The notes under the pieces are model-generated. The model saw only the letters and a list, made by a program, of their open reading frames with translations. It made no database searches and was not told the DNA's origin. From assembly GCF_964340395.1 (NCBI RefSeq), contig NC_135558.1, forward strand, positions 20,299,871-20,363,870: 64,000 nucleotides of DNA, given 5' to 3'. A program made the translations under genes and the position numbers. Below are positions 46,545 to 59,083 of the stretch, one piece after another. Positions within the stretch are counted from its first letter, which is position 1. Each line of letters begins with the position of its first letter. Origin of the DNA: Glandiceps talaboti (taxonomy: Eukaryota > Hemichordata > Enteropneusta > Spengelidae).

Positions 46545-47059
46545 GTTTCTATTATATTTTTTTTTTCATTTCTTTTCATTTTACTCGAGATATGTTTGTA
46601 TGATCATTTTTTTTATCGTTACGAGTCTTACGACAATGACGTGAACTGCTCGGGGTTGCGCATCTTGTGACGAGTGCCATCTACGACAAAAAGTAACATT
46701 AGGTATTTTATATTTTTTTTCATTTCTTTTCATTTTACTCGAGATATATTTGTATGATTATTTTTCAACTTGTTCTGAGAGCAACGAACACCCTGAGCAA
46801 CAACCACCTGTAGCAACAACATACGACATACCATGAAAACAGTATCTATCTGATACGGCGATCTATGTGTTCACTCACATATTACGATTACAGTTTTAAG
46901 TCAGTACGAATAACTTCTCTCGCCATTTAAAAAAAAAATTACTGCCCCAAAAAATAGGGTTGGTCGGGTTATCGGAAAAAACGCATTGTTTCTGTTTACT
47001 GGTAACTGGTATTAAACGAGTCGTTAGTATATAACCTTATAACTTTGCTGTAAGTACTT

Positions 47060-47177
47060 GCCTACGGCCATACTACGTAGAAAACACCGGTTCTCGTCCG
47101 ATCACCGAAGTTAAGCTGCGTCGGGCGTGGTTAGTACTTGGATGGGAGACCGCCTGGGAATACCACGTGCCGTAGGC
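47060..47177 (+). rRNA. 5S: 5S rRNA, copy 65
   Basis: Starts 633 bp after copy 64 and matches copy 1. The upstream spacer has GCCCCAAAAAATAGG. Confidence 0.97.
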
Positions 47178-47715
47178 GTTTCTATTATATTTTTTTTTTC
47201 ATTTCTTTTCATTTTACTCGAGATATGTTTGTATGATTATTTTTTTTATCGTTACGAGTCTTACGACAATGACGTGAACTGCTCGGGGTTGCGCCTCTTG
47301 TGACGAGCGCCATCTACGACAAAAAGTAACATTAGGTATTTTATTTTATTTTTTCATTTCTTTTCATTTTACTCGAGATATGTTTGTATGATTATTTGTC
47401 AACTTGTTCTGAGAGCAACGAACACCCTGAGCAACAACCACCTGTAGCAACAACATACGACATACCGTGAATACAGTATCTATCTGATACGGCGATCTAT
47501 GTGTTCACTCACATATTACGATTACAGTTTTAAGTCAGTACGAATAACTTCTCTCGCCATTTAAAAAAAAAAATTACTGCCCCCAAAAATAGGGTTGGTC
47601 GGGTTATCGGAAAAAACGCATTGTTTCTGTTTACTGGTAACTGTCTTTCAGTATTTTCTAGTGGGTATTAAACGAGTCGTTAGTATATAACCTTATAACT
47701 TTGCTGTAAGTACTT

Positions 47716-47833
47716 GCCTACGGCCATACTACGTAGAAAACACCGGTTCTCGTCCGATCACCGAAGTTAAGCTGCGTCGGGCGTGGTTAGTACTTGGATG
47801 GGAGACCGCCTGGGAATACCACGTGCCGTAGGC
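47716..47833 (+). rRNA. 5S: 5S rRNA, copy 66 (mosaic spacer)
   Basis: Starts 656 bp after copy 65 and matches copy 1. The upstream spacer is type II by its single-base markers, including AACGCATTG, but has the type I 21-nt segment. Confidence 0.97.
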
Positions 47834-48348
47834 GTTTCTATTATATTTTTTTTTTCATTTCTTTTCATTTTACTCGAGATATGTTTGTATGATTATTTTT
47901 TTTATCGTTACGAGTCTTACGACAATGACGTGAACTGCTCGGGGTTGCGCCTCTTGTGACGAGCGCCATCTACGACAAAAAGTAACATTAGGTATTTTAT
48001 ATTTTTTTTCATTTCTTTTCATTTTACTCGAGATATATTTGTATGATTATTTTTCAACTTGTTCTGAGAGCAACGAACACCCTGAGCAACAACCACCTGT
48101 AGCAACAACATACGACATACCGTGAATACAGTATCTATCTGATACGGCGATCTATGTGTTCACTCACATATTACGATTACAGTTTTAAGTCAGTACGAAT
48201 AACTTCTCTCGCCATTTAAAAAAAAAATTACTGCCCCCAAAAATAGGGTTGGTCGGGTTATCGGAAAAAACGCATTGTTTCTGTTTACTGGTAACTGGTA
48301 TTAAACGAGTCGTTAGTGTATAACCTTATAACTTTGCTGTAAGTACTT

Positions 48349-48466
48349 GCCTACGGCCATACTACGTAGAAAACACCGGTTCTCGTCCGATCACCGAAGT
48401 TAAGCTGCGTCGGGCGTGGTTAGTACTTGGATGGGAGACCGCCTGGGAATACCACGTGCCGTAGGC
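48349..48466 (+). rRNA. 5S: 5S rRNA, copy 67
   Basis: Starts 633 bp after copy 66 and matches copy 1. Upstream element is GTGTATAACC. Confidence 0.97.
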
Positions 48467-48980
48467 GTTTCTATTATATTTTTTTTTCATTTCTTTTCAT
48501 TTTACTCGAGATATGTTTGTATGATTATTTTTTTTATCGTTACGAGTCTTACGACAATGACGTGAACTGCTCGGGGTTGCGCCTCTTGTGACGAGCGCCA
48601 TCTACGACAAAAAGTAACATTAGGTATTTTTTTTTTTTTTTCATTTCTTTTCATTTTACTCGAGATATGTTTGTATGATTATTTTTCAACTTGTTCTGAG
48701 AGCAACGAACACCCTGAGCAACAACCACCTGTAGCAACAACATACGACATACCGTGAATACAGTATCTATCTGATACGGCGATCTATGTGTTCACTCACA
48801 TATTACGATTACAGTTTTAAGTCAGTACGAATAACTTCTCTCGCCATTTAAAAAAAAAATTACTGCCCCCAAAAATAGGGTTGGTCGGGTTATCGGAAAA
48901 AACGCATTGTTTCTGTTTACTGGTAACTGGTATTAAACGAGTCGTTAGTGTATAACCTTATAACTTTGCTGTAAGTACTT

Positions 48981-49098
48981 GCCTACGGCCATACTACGTA
49001 GAAAACACCGGTTCTCGTCCGATCACCGAAGTTAAGCTGCGTCGGGCGTGGTTAGTACTTGGATGGGAGACCGCCTGGGAATACCACGTGCCGTAGGC
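48981..49098 (+). rRNA. 5S: 5S rRNA, copy 68
   Basis: Starts 632 bp after copy 67 and matches copy 1. Upstream element is GTGTATAACC. Confidence 0.97.
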
Positions 49099-49614
49099 GT
49101 TTCTATTATATTTTTTTTTTCATTTCTTTTCATTTTACTCGAGATATGTTTGTATGATCATTTTTTTTATCGTTACGAGTCTTACGACAATGACGTGAAC
49201 TGCTCGGGGTTGCGCCTCTTGTGACGAGCGCCATCTACGACAAAAAGTAACATTAGGTATTTTATTTTATTTTTTCATTTCTTTTCATTTTACTCGAGAT
49301 ATGTTTGTATGATTATTTTTCGACTTGTTCTGAGAGCAACGAACACCCTGAGCAACAACCACCTGTAGCAACAACATACGACATACCGTGAATACAGTAT
49401 CTATCTGATACGGCGATCTATGTGTTCACTCACATATTACGATTACAGTTTTAAGTCAGTACGAATAACTTCTCTCGCCATTTAAAAAAAAAATTACTGC
49501 CCCCAAAAATAGGGTTGGTCGGGTTATCGGAAAAAACGCATTGTTTCTGTTTACTTTTAACTGGTATTAAACGAGTCGTTAGTATATAACCTTATAACTT
49601 TGCTGTAAGTACTT

Positions 49615-49732
49615 GCCTACGGCCATACTACGTAGAAAACACCGGTTCTCGTCCGATCACCGAAGTTAAGCTGCGTCGGGCGTGGTTAGTACTTGGATGG
49701 GAGACCGCCTGGGAATACCACGTGCCGTAGGC
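49615..49732 (+). rRNA. 5S: 5S rRNA, copy 69
   Basis: Starts 634 bp after copy 68 and matches copy 1. The spacer has TTTACTTTTAACTGG and TTTTTCGACTTG as private changes. Confidence 0.97.
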
Positions 49733-50247
49733 GTTTCTATTATATTTTTTTTTTCATTTCTTTTCATTTTACTCGAGATATGTTTGTATGATTATTTTTT
49801 TTATCGTTACGAGTCTTACGACAATGACGTGAACTGCTCGGGGTTGCGCCTCTTGTGACGAGCGCCATCTACGACAAAAAGTAACATTAGGTATTTTATT
49901 TTTTTTTTCATTTCTTTTCATTTTACTCGAGATATGTTTGTATGATTATTTTTCAACTTGTTCTGAGAGCAACGAACACCCTGAGCAACAACCACCTGTA
50001 GCAACAACATACGACATACCGTGAATACAGTATCTATCTGATACGGCGATCTATGTGTTCACTCACATATTACGATTACAGTTTTAAGTCAGTACGAATA
50101 ACTTCTCTCGCCATTTAAAAAAAAAATTACTGCCCCCAAAAATAGGGTTGGTCGGGTTATCGGAAAAAACGCATTGTTTCTGTTTACTGGTAACTGGTAT
50201 TAAACGAGTCGTTAGTGTATAACCTTATAACTTTGCTGTAAGTACTT

Positions 50248-50365
50248 GCCTACGGCCATACTACGTAGAAAACACCGGTTCTCGTCCGATCACCGAAGTT
50301 AAGCTGCGTCGGGCGTGGTTAGTACTTGGATGGGAGACCGCCTGGGAATACCACGTGCCGTAGGC
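50248..50365 (+). rRNA. 5S: 5S rRNA, copy 70
   Basis: Starts 633 bp after copy 69 and matches copy 1. The downstream spacer has CATTAGGG followed by a pure T-run. Confidence 0.97.
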
Positions 50366-50879
50366 GTTTCTATTATATTTTTTTTTCATTTCTTTTCATT
50401 TTACTCGAGATATGTTTGTATGATTATTTTTTTTATCGTTACGAGTCTTACGACAATGACGTGAACTGCTCGGGGTTGCGCCTCTTGTGACGAGCGCCAT
50501 CTACGACAAAAAGTAACATTAGGGTTTTTTTTTTTTTTTTCATTTCTTTTCATTTTACTCGAGATATGTTTGTATGATTATTTTTCAACTTGTTCTGAGA
50601 GCAACGAACACCCTGAGCAACAACCACCTGTAGCAACAACATACGACATACCGTGAATACAGTATCTATCTGATACGGCGATCTATGTGTTCACTCACAT
50701 ATTACGATTACAGTTTTAAGTCAGTACGAATAACTTCTCTCGCCATTTAAAAAAAAAATTACTGCCCCCAAAAATAGGGTTGGTCGGGTTATCGGAAAAA
50801 ACGCATTGTTTCTGTTTACTGGTAACTGGTATTAAACGAGTCGTTAGTGTATAACCTTATAACTTTGCTGTAAGTACTT

Positions 50880-50997
50880 GCCTACGGCCATACTACGTAG
50901 AAAACACCGGTTCTCGTCCGATCACCGAAGTTAAGCTGCGTCGGGCGTGGTTAGTACTTGGATGGGAGACCGCCTGGGAATACCACGTGCCGTAGGC
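50880..50997 (+). rRNA. 5S: 5S rRNA, copy 71
   Basis: Starts 632 bp after copy 70 and matches copy 1. Its 3' spacer is cut short: the next gene begins only 183 bp beyond its end. Confidence 0.97.
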
Positions 50998-51180
50998 GTT
51001 TCTATTATATTTTTTTTTTCATTTCTTTTCATTTTACTCGAGATATGTTTGTATGATCATTTTTTTTATCGTTACGAGTCTTACGACAATGACGTGAACT
51101 GCTCGGGGTTGCGCCTCTTGTGACGAGCGCCATCTACGACAAAAAGTAACATTAACCTTATAACTTTGCTGTAAGTACTT

Positions 51181-51298
51181 GCCTACGGCCATACTACGTA
51201 GAAAACACCGGTTCTCGTCCGATCACCGAAGTTAAGCTGCGTCGGGCGTGGTTAGTACTTGGATGGGAGACCGCCTGGGAATACCACGTGCCGTAGGC
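51181..51298 (+). rRNA. 5S: 5S rRNA, copy 72 (short unit, TATA element lost)
   Basis: Starts only 301 bp after copy 71. The gene matches copy 1, but about 332 bp of spacer are missing: AAAGTAACATTA joins directly to ACCTTATAACTTTG at about 51,150-51,156. The position normally holding TATATAA reads ACATTAA. The GC at -13/-12 and the internal promoter remain, so it may be transcribed poorly or with an altered start. Confidence 0.95.
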
Positions 51299-51812
51299 GT
51301 TTCTATTATATTTTTTTTTCATTTCTTTTCATTTTACTCGAGATATGTTTGTATGATTATTTTTTTTATCGTTACGAGTCTTACGACAATGACGTGAACT
51401 GCTCGGGGTTGCGCCTCTTGTGACGAGCGCCATCTACGACAAAAAGTAACATTAGGTATTTTATTTTTTTTTTCATTTCTTTTCATTTTACTCGAGATAT
51501 GTTTGTATGATTATTTTTCAACTTGTTCTGAGAGCAACGAACACCCTGAGCAACAACCACCTGTAGCAACAACATACGACATACCGTGAATACAGTATCT
51601 ATCTGATACGGCGATCTATGTGTTCACTCACATATTACGATTACAGTTTTAAGTCAGTACGAATAACTTCTCTCGCCATTTAAAAAAAAAATTACTGCCC
51701 CCAAAAATAGGGTTGGTCGGGTTATCGGAAAAAACGCATTGTTTCTGTTTACTGGTAACTGGTATTAAACGAGTCGTTAGTGTATAACCTTATAACTTTG
51801 CTGTAAGTACTT

Positions 51813-51930
51813 GCCTATGGCCATACTACGTAGAAAACACCGGTTCTCGTCCGATCACCGAAGTTAAGCTGCGTCGGGCGTGGTTAGTACTTGGATGGGA
51901 GACCGCCTGGGAATACCACGTGCCGTAGGC
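51813..51930 (+). rRNA. 5S: 5S rRNA, copy 73 (C6T)
   Basis: Starts 632 bp after copy 72. C6T (51,818) changes the C-G pair with position 113 in helix I to a tolerated U-G wobble. Shared with copy 88. Confidence 0.95.
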
Positions 51931-52601
51931 GTTTCTATTATATTTTTTTTTTCATTTCTTTTCATTTTACTCGAGATATGTTTGTATGATCATTTTTTTT
52001 TATCGTTACGAGTCTTACGACAATGACGTGAACTGCTCGGGGTTGCGCCTCTTGTGACGAGCGCCATCCACGACAAAAAGTAACATTAGGTATTTTATTT
52101 TATTTTTTCATTTCTTTTCATTTTACTCGAGATATGTTTGTATGATTATTTTTTTTATCGTTACGAGTCTTACGACAATGACGTGAACTGCTCGGGGTTG
52201 CGCATCTTGTGACGAGCGCCATCTACGACAAAAAGTAACATTAGGTTTTTTTGTTTTTTTTTCATTTCTTTTCATTTTACTCGAGATATATTTGTATGAT
52301 TATTTTTCAACTTGTTCTGAGAGCAACGAACACCCTGAGCAACAACCACCTGTAGCAACAACATACGACATACCATGAATACAGTATCTATCTGATACGG
52401 CGATCTATGTGTTCACTCACATATTACGATTACAGTTTTAAGTCAGTACGAATAACTTCTCTCGCCATTTAAAAAAAAAATTACTGCCCCCAAAAATAGG
52501 GTTGGTCGGGTTATCGGAAAAAACGCATTGTTTCTGTTTACTGGTAACTGGTATTAAACGAGTCGTTAGTATATAACCTTATAACTTTGCTGTAAGTACT
52601 T
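51931..52601 (+). repeat. Expanded spacer with a third direct-repeat copy
   Basis: 671 bp instead of about 515. The block from ATCGTTACGAGTC through AACATTAGG, holding the hairpin and CTCF-like motif, occurs twice: first with GCGCCTC and GCCATCCACG, then at about 52,157 with GCGCATC. Pyrimidine-rich repeats flank both, giving three in total. This is the expected product of misaligned exchange between first and second direct repeats of two units. Confidence 0.85.
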
Positions 52602-52719
52602 GCCTACGGCCATACTACGTAGAAAACACCGGTTCTCGTCCGATCACCGAAGTTAAGCTGCGTCGGGCGTGGTTAGTACTTGGATGGGAGACCGCCTGGG
52701 AATACCACGTGCCGTAGGC
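52602..52719 (+). rRNA. 5S: 5S rRNA, copy 74
   Basis: Starts 789 bp after copy 73, following the expanded spacer. The gene matches copy 1. Confidence 0.97.
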
Positions 52720-53236
52720 GTTTCTATTATATTTTTTTTTTCATTTCTTTTCATTTTACTCGAGATATGTTTGTATGATCATTTTTTTTTATCGTTACGA
52801 GTCTTACGACAATGACGTGAACTGCTCGGGGTTGCGCCTCTTGTGACGAGCGCCATCTACGACAAAAAGTAACATTAGGTATTTTATTTTATTTTTTCAT
52901 TTCTTTTCATTTTACTCGAGATATGTTTGTATGATTATTTTTCAACTTGTTCTGAGAGCAACGAACACCCTGAGCAACAACCACCTGTAGCAACAACATA
53001 CGACATACCGTGAATACAGTATCTATCTGATACGGCGATCTATGTGTTCACTCACATATTACGATTACAGTTTTAAGTCAGTACGAATAACTTCTCTCGC
53101 CATTTAAAAAAAAAATTACTGCCCCCAAAAATAGGGTTGGTCGGGTTATCGGAAAAAACGCATTGTTTCTGTTTACTGGTAACTGGTATTAAACGAGTCG
53201 TTAGTATATAACCTTATAACTTTGCTGTAAGTACTT

Positions 53237-53354
53237 GCCTACGGCCATACTACGTAGAAAACACCGGTTCTCGTCCGATCACCGAAGTTAAGCTGCGTCG
53301 GGCGTGGTTAGTACTTGGATGGGAGACCGCCTGGGAATACCACGTGCCGTAGGC
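53237..53354 (+). rRNA. 5S: 5S rRNA, copy 75
   Basis: Starts 635 bp after copy 74 and matches copy 1. The downstream spacer has AGGTTTTTTTGTTTTTT. Counterpart of copy 79. Confidence 0.97.
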
Positions 53355-53870
53355 GTTTCTATTATATTTTTTTTTTTCATTTCTTTTCATTTTACTCGAG
53401 ATATGTTTGTATGATCATTTTTTTTATCGTTACGAGTCTTACGACAATGACGTGAACTGCTCGGGGTTGCGCATCTTGTGACGAGCGCCATCTACGACAA
53501 AAAGTAACATTAGGTTTTTTTGTTTTTTTTTCATTTCTTTTCATTTTACTCGAGATATATTTGTATGATTATTTTTCAACTTGTTCTGAGAGCAACGAAC
53601 ACCCTGAGCAACAACCACCTGTAGCAACAACATACGACATACCATGAATACAGTATCTATCTGATACGGCGATCTATGTGTTCACTCACATATTACGATT
53701 ACAGTTTTAAGTCAGTACGAATAACTTCTCTCGCCATTTAAAAAAAAAATTACTGCCCCCAAAAATAGGGTTGGTCGGGTTATCGGAAAAAACGCATTGT
53801 TTCTGTTTACTGGTAACTGGTATTAAACGAGTCGTTAGTATATAACCTTATAACTTTGCTGTAAGTACTT

Positions 53871-53988
53871 GCCTACGGCCATACTACGTAGAAAACACCG
53901 GTTCTCGTCCGATCACCGAAGTTAAGCTGCGTCGGGCGTGGTTAGTACTTGGATGGGAGACCGCCTGGGAATACCACGTGCCGTAGGC
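53871..53988 (+). rRNA. 5S: 5S rRNA, copy 76
   Basis: Starts 634 bp after copy 75 and matches copy 1. Counterpart of copy 80 in the 2,534-bp duplication. Confidence 0.97.
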
Positions 53989-54504
53989 GTTTCTATTATA
54001 TTTTTTTTTTCATTTCTTTTCATTTTACTCGAGATATGTTTGTATGATTATTTTTTTTATCGTTACGAGTCTTACGACAATGACGTGAACTGCTCGGGGT
54101 TGCGCCTCTTGTGACGAGCGCCATCTACGACAAAAAGTAACATTAGGTATTTTATTTTATTTTTTCATTTCTTTTCATTTTACTCGAGATATGTTTGTAT
54201 GATTATTTTTCAACTTGTTCTGAGAGCAACGAACACCCTGAGCAACAACCACCTGTAGCAACAACATACGACATACCGTGAATACAGTATCTATCTGATA
54301 CGGCGATCTATGTGTTCACTCACATATTACGATTACAGTTTTAAGTCAGTACGAATAACTTCTCTCGCCATTTAAAAAAAAAATTACTGCCCCCAAAAAT
54401 AGGGTTGGTCGGGTTATCGGAAAAAACGCATTGTTTCTGTTTACTGGTAACTGGTATTAAACGAGTCGTTAGTGTATAACCTTATAACTTTGCTGTAAGT
54501 ATTT

Positions 54505-54622
54505 GCCTACGGCCATACTACGTAGAAAACACCGGTTCTCGTCCGATCACCGAAGTTAAGCTGCGTCGGGCGTGGTTAGTACTTGGATGGGAGACCGCCT
54601 GGGAATACCACGTGCCGTAGGC
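54505..54622 (+). rRNA. 5S: 5S rRNA, copy 77
   Basis: Starts 634 bp after copy 76 and matches copy 1. The flank reads AAGTATTTGCC, a C to T at -3 shared only with copy 81. Confidence 0.97.
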
Positions 54623-55137
54623 GTTTCTATTATATTTTTTTTTTCATTTCTTTTCATTTTACTCGAGATATGTTTGTATGATTATTTTTTTTATCGTTAC
54701 GAGTCTTACGACAATGACGTGAACTGCTCGGGGTTGCGCCTCTTGTGACGAGCGCCATCTACGACAAAAAGTAACATTAGGTATTTTATTTTTTTTTTCA
54801 TTTCTTTTCATTTTACTCGAGATATGTTTGTATGATTATTTTTCAACTTGTTCTGAGAGCAACGAACACCCTGAGCAACAACCACCTGTAGCAACAACAT
54901 ACGACATACCGTGAATACAGTATCTATCTGATACGGCGATCTATGTGTTCACTCACATATTACGATTACAGTTTTAAGTCAGTACGAATAACTTCTCTCG
55001 CCATTTAAAAAAAAAATTACTGCCCCCAAAAATAGGGTTGGTCGGGTTATCGGAAAAAACGCATTGTTTCTGTTTACTGGTAACTGGTATTAAACGAGTC
55101 GTTAGTGTATAACCTTATAACTTTGCTGTAAGTACTT

Positions 55138-55255
55138 GCCTACGGCCATACTACGTAGAAAACACCGGTTCTCGTCCGATCACCGAAGTTAAGCTGCGTC
55201 GGGCGTGGTTAGTACTTGGATGGGAGACCGCCTGGGAATACCACGTGCCGTAGGC
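55138..55255 (+). rRNA. 5S: 5S rRNA, copy 78
   Basis: Starts 633 bp after copy 77 and matches copy 1. The downstream hairpin has GCGCATC and GAGTGCC, as after copy 82. Confidence 0.97.
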
Positions 55256-55771
55256 GTTTCTATTATATTTTTTTTTTTCATTTCTTTTCATTTTACTCGA
55301 GATATGTTTGTATGATCATTTTTTTTATCGTTACGAGTCTTACGACAATGACGTGAACTGCTCGGGGTTGCGCATCTTGTGACGAGTGCCATCTACGACA
55401 AAAAGTAACATTAGGTATTTTATATTTTTTTTCATTTCTTTTCATTTTACTCGAGATATATTTGTATGATTATTTTTCAACTTGTTCTGAGAGCAACGAA
55501 CACCCTGAGCAACAACCACCTGTAGCAACAACATACGACATACCGTGAATACAGTATCTATCTGATACGGCGATCTATGTGTTCACTCACATATTACGAT
55601 TACAGTTTTAAGTCAGTACGAATAACTTCTCTCGCCATTTAAAAAAAAAATTACTGCCCCCAAAAATAGGGTTGGTCGGGTTATCGGAAAAAACGCATTG
55701 TTTCTGTTTACTGGTAACTGGTATTAAACGAGTCGTTAGTATATAACCTTATAACTTTGCTGTAAGTACTT

Positions 55772-55889
55772 GCCTACGGCCATACTACGTAGAAAACACC
55801 GGTTCTCGTCCGATCACCGAAGTTAAGCTGCGTCGGGCGTGGTTAGTACTTGGATGGGAGACCGCCTGGGAATACCACGTGCCGTAGGC
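55772..55889 (+). rRNA. 5S: 5S rRNA, copy 79
   Basis: Starts 634 bp after copy 78 and matches copy 1. The downstream spacer has AGGTTTTTTTGTTTTTT, as after copy 75. Confidence 0.97.
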
Positions 55890-56405
55890 GTTTCTATTAT
55901 ATTTTTTTTTTTCATTTCTTTTCATTTTACTCGAGATATGTTTGTATGATCATTTTTTTTATCGTTACGAGTCTTACGACAATGACGTGAACTGCTCGGG
56001 GTTGCGCATCTTGTGACGAGCGCCATCTACGACAAAAAGTAACATTAGGTTTTTTTGTTTTTTTTTCATTTCTTTTCATTTTACTCGAGATATATTTGTA
56101 TGATTATTTTTCAACTTGTTCTGAGAGCAACGAACACCCTGAGCAACAACCACCTGTAGCAACAACATACGACATACCATGAATACAGTATCTATCTGAT
56201 ACGGCGATCTATGTGTTCACTCACATATTACGATTACAGTTTTAAGTCAGTACGAATAACTTCTCTCGCCATTTAAAAAAAAAATTACTGCCCCCAAAAA
56301 TAGGGTTGGTCGGGTTATCGGAAAAAACGCATTGTTTCTGTTTACTGGTAACTGGTATTAAACGAGTCGTTAGTATATAACCTTATAACTTTGCTGTAAG
56401 TACTT

Positions 56406-56523
56406 GCCTACGGCCATACTACGTAGAAAACACCGGTTCTCGTCCGATCACCGAAGTTAAGCTGCGTCGGGCGTGGTTAGTACTTGGATGGGAGACCGCC
56501 TGGGAATACCACGTGCCGTAGGC
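56406..56523 (+). rRNA. 5S: 5S rRNA, copy 80
   Basis: Starts 634 bp after copy 79 and matches copy 1. The downstream spacer has a private AGCACCAACATAC. Confidence 0.97.
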
Positions 56524-57038
56524 GTTTCTATTATATTTTTTTTTCATTTCTTTTCATTTTACTCGAGATATGTTTGTATGATCATTTTTTTTATCGTTAC
56601 GAGTCTTACGACAATGACGTGAACTGCTCGGGGTTGCGCCTCTTGTGACGAGCGCCATCTACGACAAAAAGTAACATTAGGTATTTTATTTTATTTTTTC
56701 ATTTCTTTTCATTTTACTCGAGATATGTTTGTATGATTATTTTTCAACTTGTTCTGAGAGCAACGAACACCCTGAGCAACAACCACCTGTAGCACCAACA
56801 TACGACATACCGTGAATACAGTATCTATCTGATACGGCGATCTATGTGTTCACTCACATATTACGATTACAGTTTTAAGTCAGTACGAATAACTTCTCTC
56901 GCCATTTAAAAAAAAAATTACTGCCCCCAAAAATAGGGTTGGTCGGGTTATCGGAAAAAACGCATTGTTTCTGTTTACTGGTAACTGGTATTAAACGAGT
57001 CGTTAGTGTATAACCTTATAACTTTGCTGTAAGTATTT

Positions 57039-57156
57039 GCCTACGGCCATACTACGTAGAAAACACCGGTTCTCGTCCGATCACCGAAGTTAAGCTGCGT
57101 CGGGCGTGGTTAGTACTTGGATGGGAGACCGCCTGGGAATACCACGTGCCGTAGGC
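57039..57156 (+). rRNA. 5S: 5S rRNA, copy 81
   Basis: Starts 633 bp after copy 80 and matches copy 1. It shares the flanking AAGTATTTGCC with copy 77, 2,534 bp upstream. Confidence 0.97.
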
Positions 57157-57671
57157 GTTTCTATTATATTTTTTTTTTCATTTCTTTTCATTTTACTCGA
57201 GATATGTTTGTATGATTATTTTTTTTATCGTTACGAGTCTTACGACAATGACGTGAACTGCTCGGGGTTGCGCCTCTTGTGACGAGCGCCATCTACGACA
57301 AAAAGTAACATTAGGTATTTTATTTTTTTTTTCATTTCTTTTCATTTTACTCGAGATATGTTTGTATGATTATTTTTCAACTTGTTCTGAGAGCAACGAA
57401 CACCCTGAGCAACAACCACCTGTAGCAACAACATACGACATACCGTGAATACAGTATCTATCTGATACGGCGATCTATGTGTTCACTCACATATTACGAT
57501 TACAGTTTTAAGTCAGTACGAATAACTTCTCTCGCCATTTAAAAAAAAAATTACTGCCCCCAAAAATAAGGTTGGTCGGGTTATCGGAAAAAACGCATTG
57601 TTTCTGTTTACTGGTAACTGGTATTAAACGAGTCGTTAGTGTATAACCTTATAACTTTGCTGTAAGTACTT

Positions 57672-57789
57672 GCCTACGGCCATACTACGTAGAAAACACC
57701 GGTTCTCGTCCGATCACCGAAGTTAAGCTGCGTCGGGCGTGGTTAGTACTTGGATGGGAGACCGCCTGGGAATACCACGTGCCGTAGGC
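57672..57789 (+). rRNA. 5S: 5S rRNA, copy 82
   Basis: Starts 633 bp after copy 81 and matches copy 1. GAGTGCC in the downstream hairpin, as after copy 78. Confidence 0.97.
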
Positions 57790-58305
57790 GTTTCTATTAT
57801 ATTTTTTTTTTTCATTTCTTTTCATTTTACTCGAGATATGTTTGTATGATCATTTTTTTTATCGTTACGAGTCTTACGACAATGACGTGAACTGCTCGGG
57901 GTTGCGCATCTTGTGACGAGTGCCATCTACGACAAAAAGTAACATTAGGTATTTTATATTTTTTTTCATTTCTTTTCATTTTACTCGAGATATATTTGTA
58001 TGATTATTTTTCAACTTGTTCTGAGAGCAACGAACACCCTGAGCAACAACCACCTGTAGCAACAACATACGACATACCGTGAATACAGTATCTATCTGAT
58101 ACGGCGATCTATGTGTTCACTCACATATTACGATTACAGTTTTAAGTCAGTACGAATAACTTCTCTCGCCATTTAAAAAAAAAATTACTGCCCCCAAAAA
58201 TAGGGTTGGTCGGGTTATCGGAAAAAACGCATTGTTTCTGTTTACTGGTAACTGGTATTAAACGAGTCGTTAGTATATAACCTTATAACTTTGCTGTAAG
58301 TACTT

Positions 58306-58423
58306 GCCTACGGCCATACTACGTAGAAAACACCGGTTCTCGTCCGATCACCGAAGTTAAGCTGCGTCGGGCGTGGTTAGTACTTGGATGGGAGACCGCC
58401 TGGGAATACCACGTGCCGTAGGC
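58306..58423 (+). rRNA. 5S: 5S rRNA, copy 83
   Basis: Starts 634 bp after copy 82 and matches copy 1. The 3' flank is CTATTATATATTTTTTTC, shared with copy 85. Confidence 0.97.
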
Positions 58424-58793
58424 GTTTCTATTATATATTTTTTTCATTTCTTTTCATTTTACTCGAGATATGTTTGTATGATTATTTTTTTTATCGTTAC
58501 GAGTCTTACGACAATGACGTGAACTGCTCGGGGTTGCGCCTCTTGTGACGAGCGCCATCTACGACAAAAAGTAACATTAGGTATTTCATTTTATTTTTTC
58601 TTTTCTTTTCATTTTACTCGAGATATGTTTGTATGATTATTTTTCAACTTGTTCTGAGAGCAACGAACACCCTGAGCAACAACCACCTGTAGCAACAACA
58701 TACGACATACCATGAATACAGTATCTATCTGATACGGCGATCTATGTGTTCACTCACATATTACGATTACAGTTTTAAGTCAGTACGAATAAC

Positions 58794-58826
58794 TTTCATT
58801 TACTTTTCATTTCTTTTCATTTTACT
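58794..58826 (+). repeat. 33-nt pyrimidine-rich replacement in spacer (first)
   Basis: Between GAATAAC and CGCCATTT, where other units have TTCTCT, lies 33 nt built of TTTCATTTACTTTTCATTTC and TTTTCATTTTACT. It looks like a copied end of the spacer direct repeat. It accounts for the 660-bp spacing here. Confidence 0.85.
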
Positions 58827-58965
58827 CGCCATTTAAAAAAAAAATTACTGCCCCCCAAAATAGGGTTGGTCGGGTTATCGGAAAAAACGCATTGTTTCTG
58901 TTTACTGGTAACTGGTATTAAACGAGTCGTTAGTGTATAACCTTATAACTTTGCTGTAAGTACTT

Positions 58966-59083
58966 GCCTACGGCCATACTACGTAGAAAACACCGGTTCT
59001 CGTCCGATCACCGAAATTAAGCTGCGTCGGGCGTGGTTAGTACTTGGATGGGAGACCGCCTGGGAATACCACGTGCCGTAGGC
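58966..59083 (+). rRNA. 5S: 5S rRNA, copy 84 (G51A)
   Basis: Starts 660 bp after copy 83. G51A (59,016) gives CCGAAATTAAG at the start of box A. Shared with copy 86. Confidence 0.94.

Larger units (their letters stand above)
52900..58430 (+). repeat. Four-unit tandem duplication, offset about 2,534 bp
   Basis: Shared markers: AGGTTTTTTTG (53,511 and 56,046), the -3 C to T flank (54,501 and 57,035) and GACGAGTGCC (55,381 and 57,915). Copies 75-78 correspond to 79-82. Edges are approximate. Confidence 0.8.
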
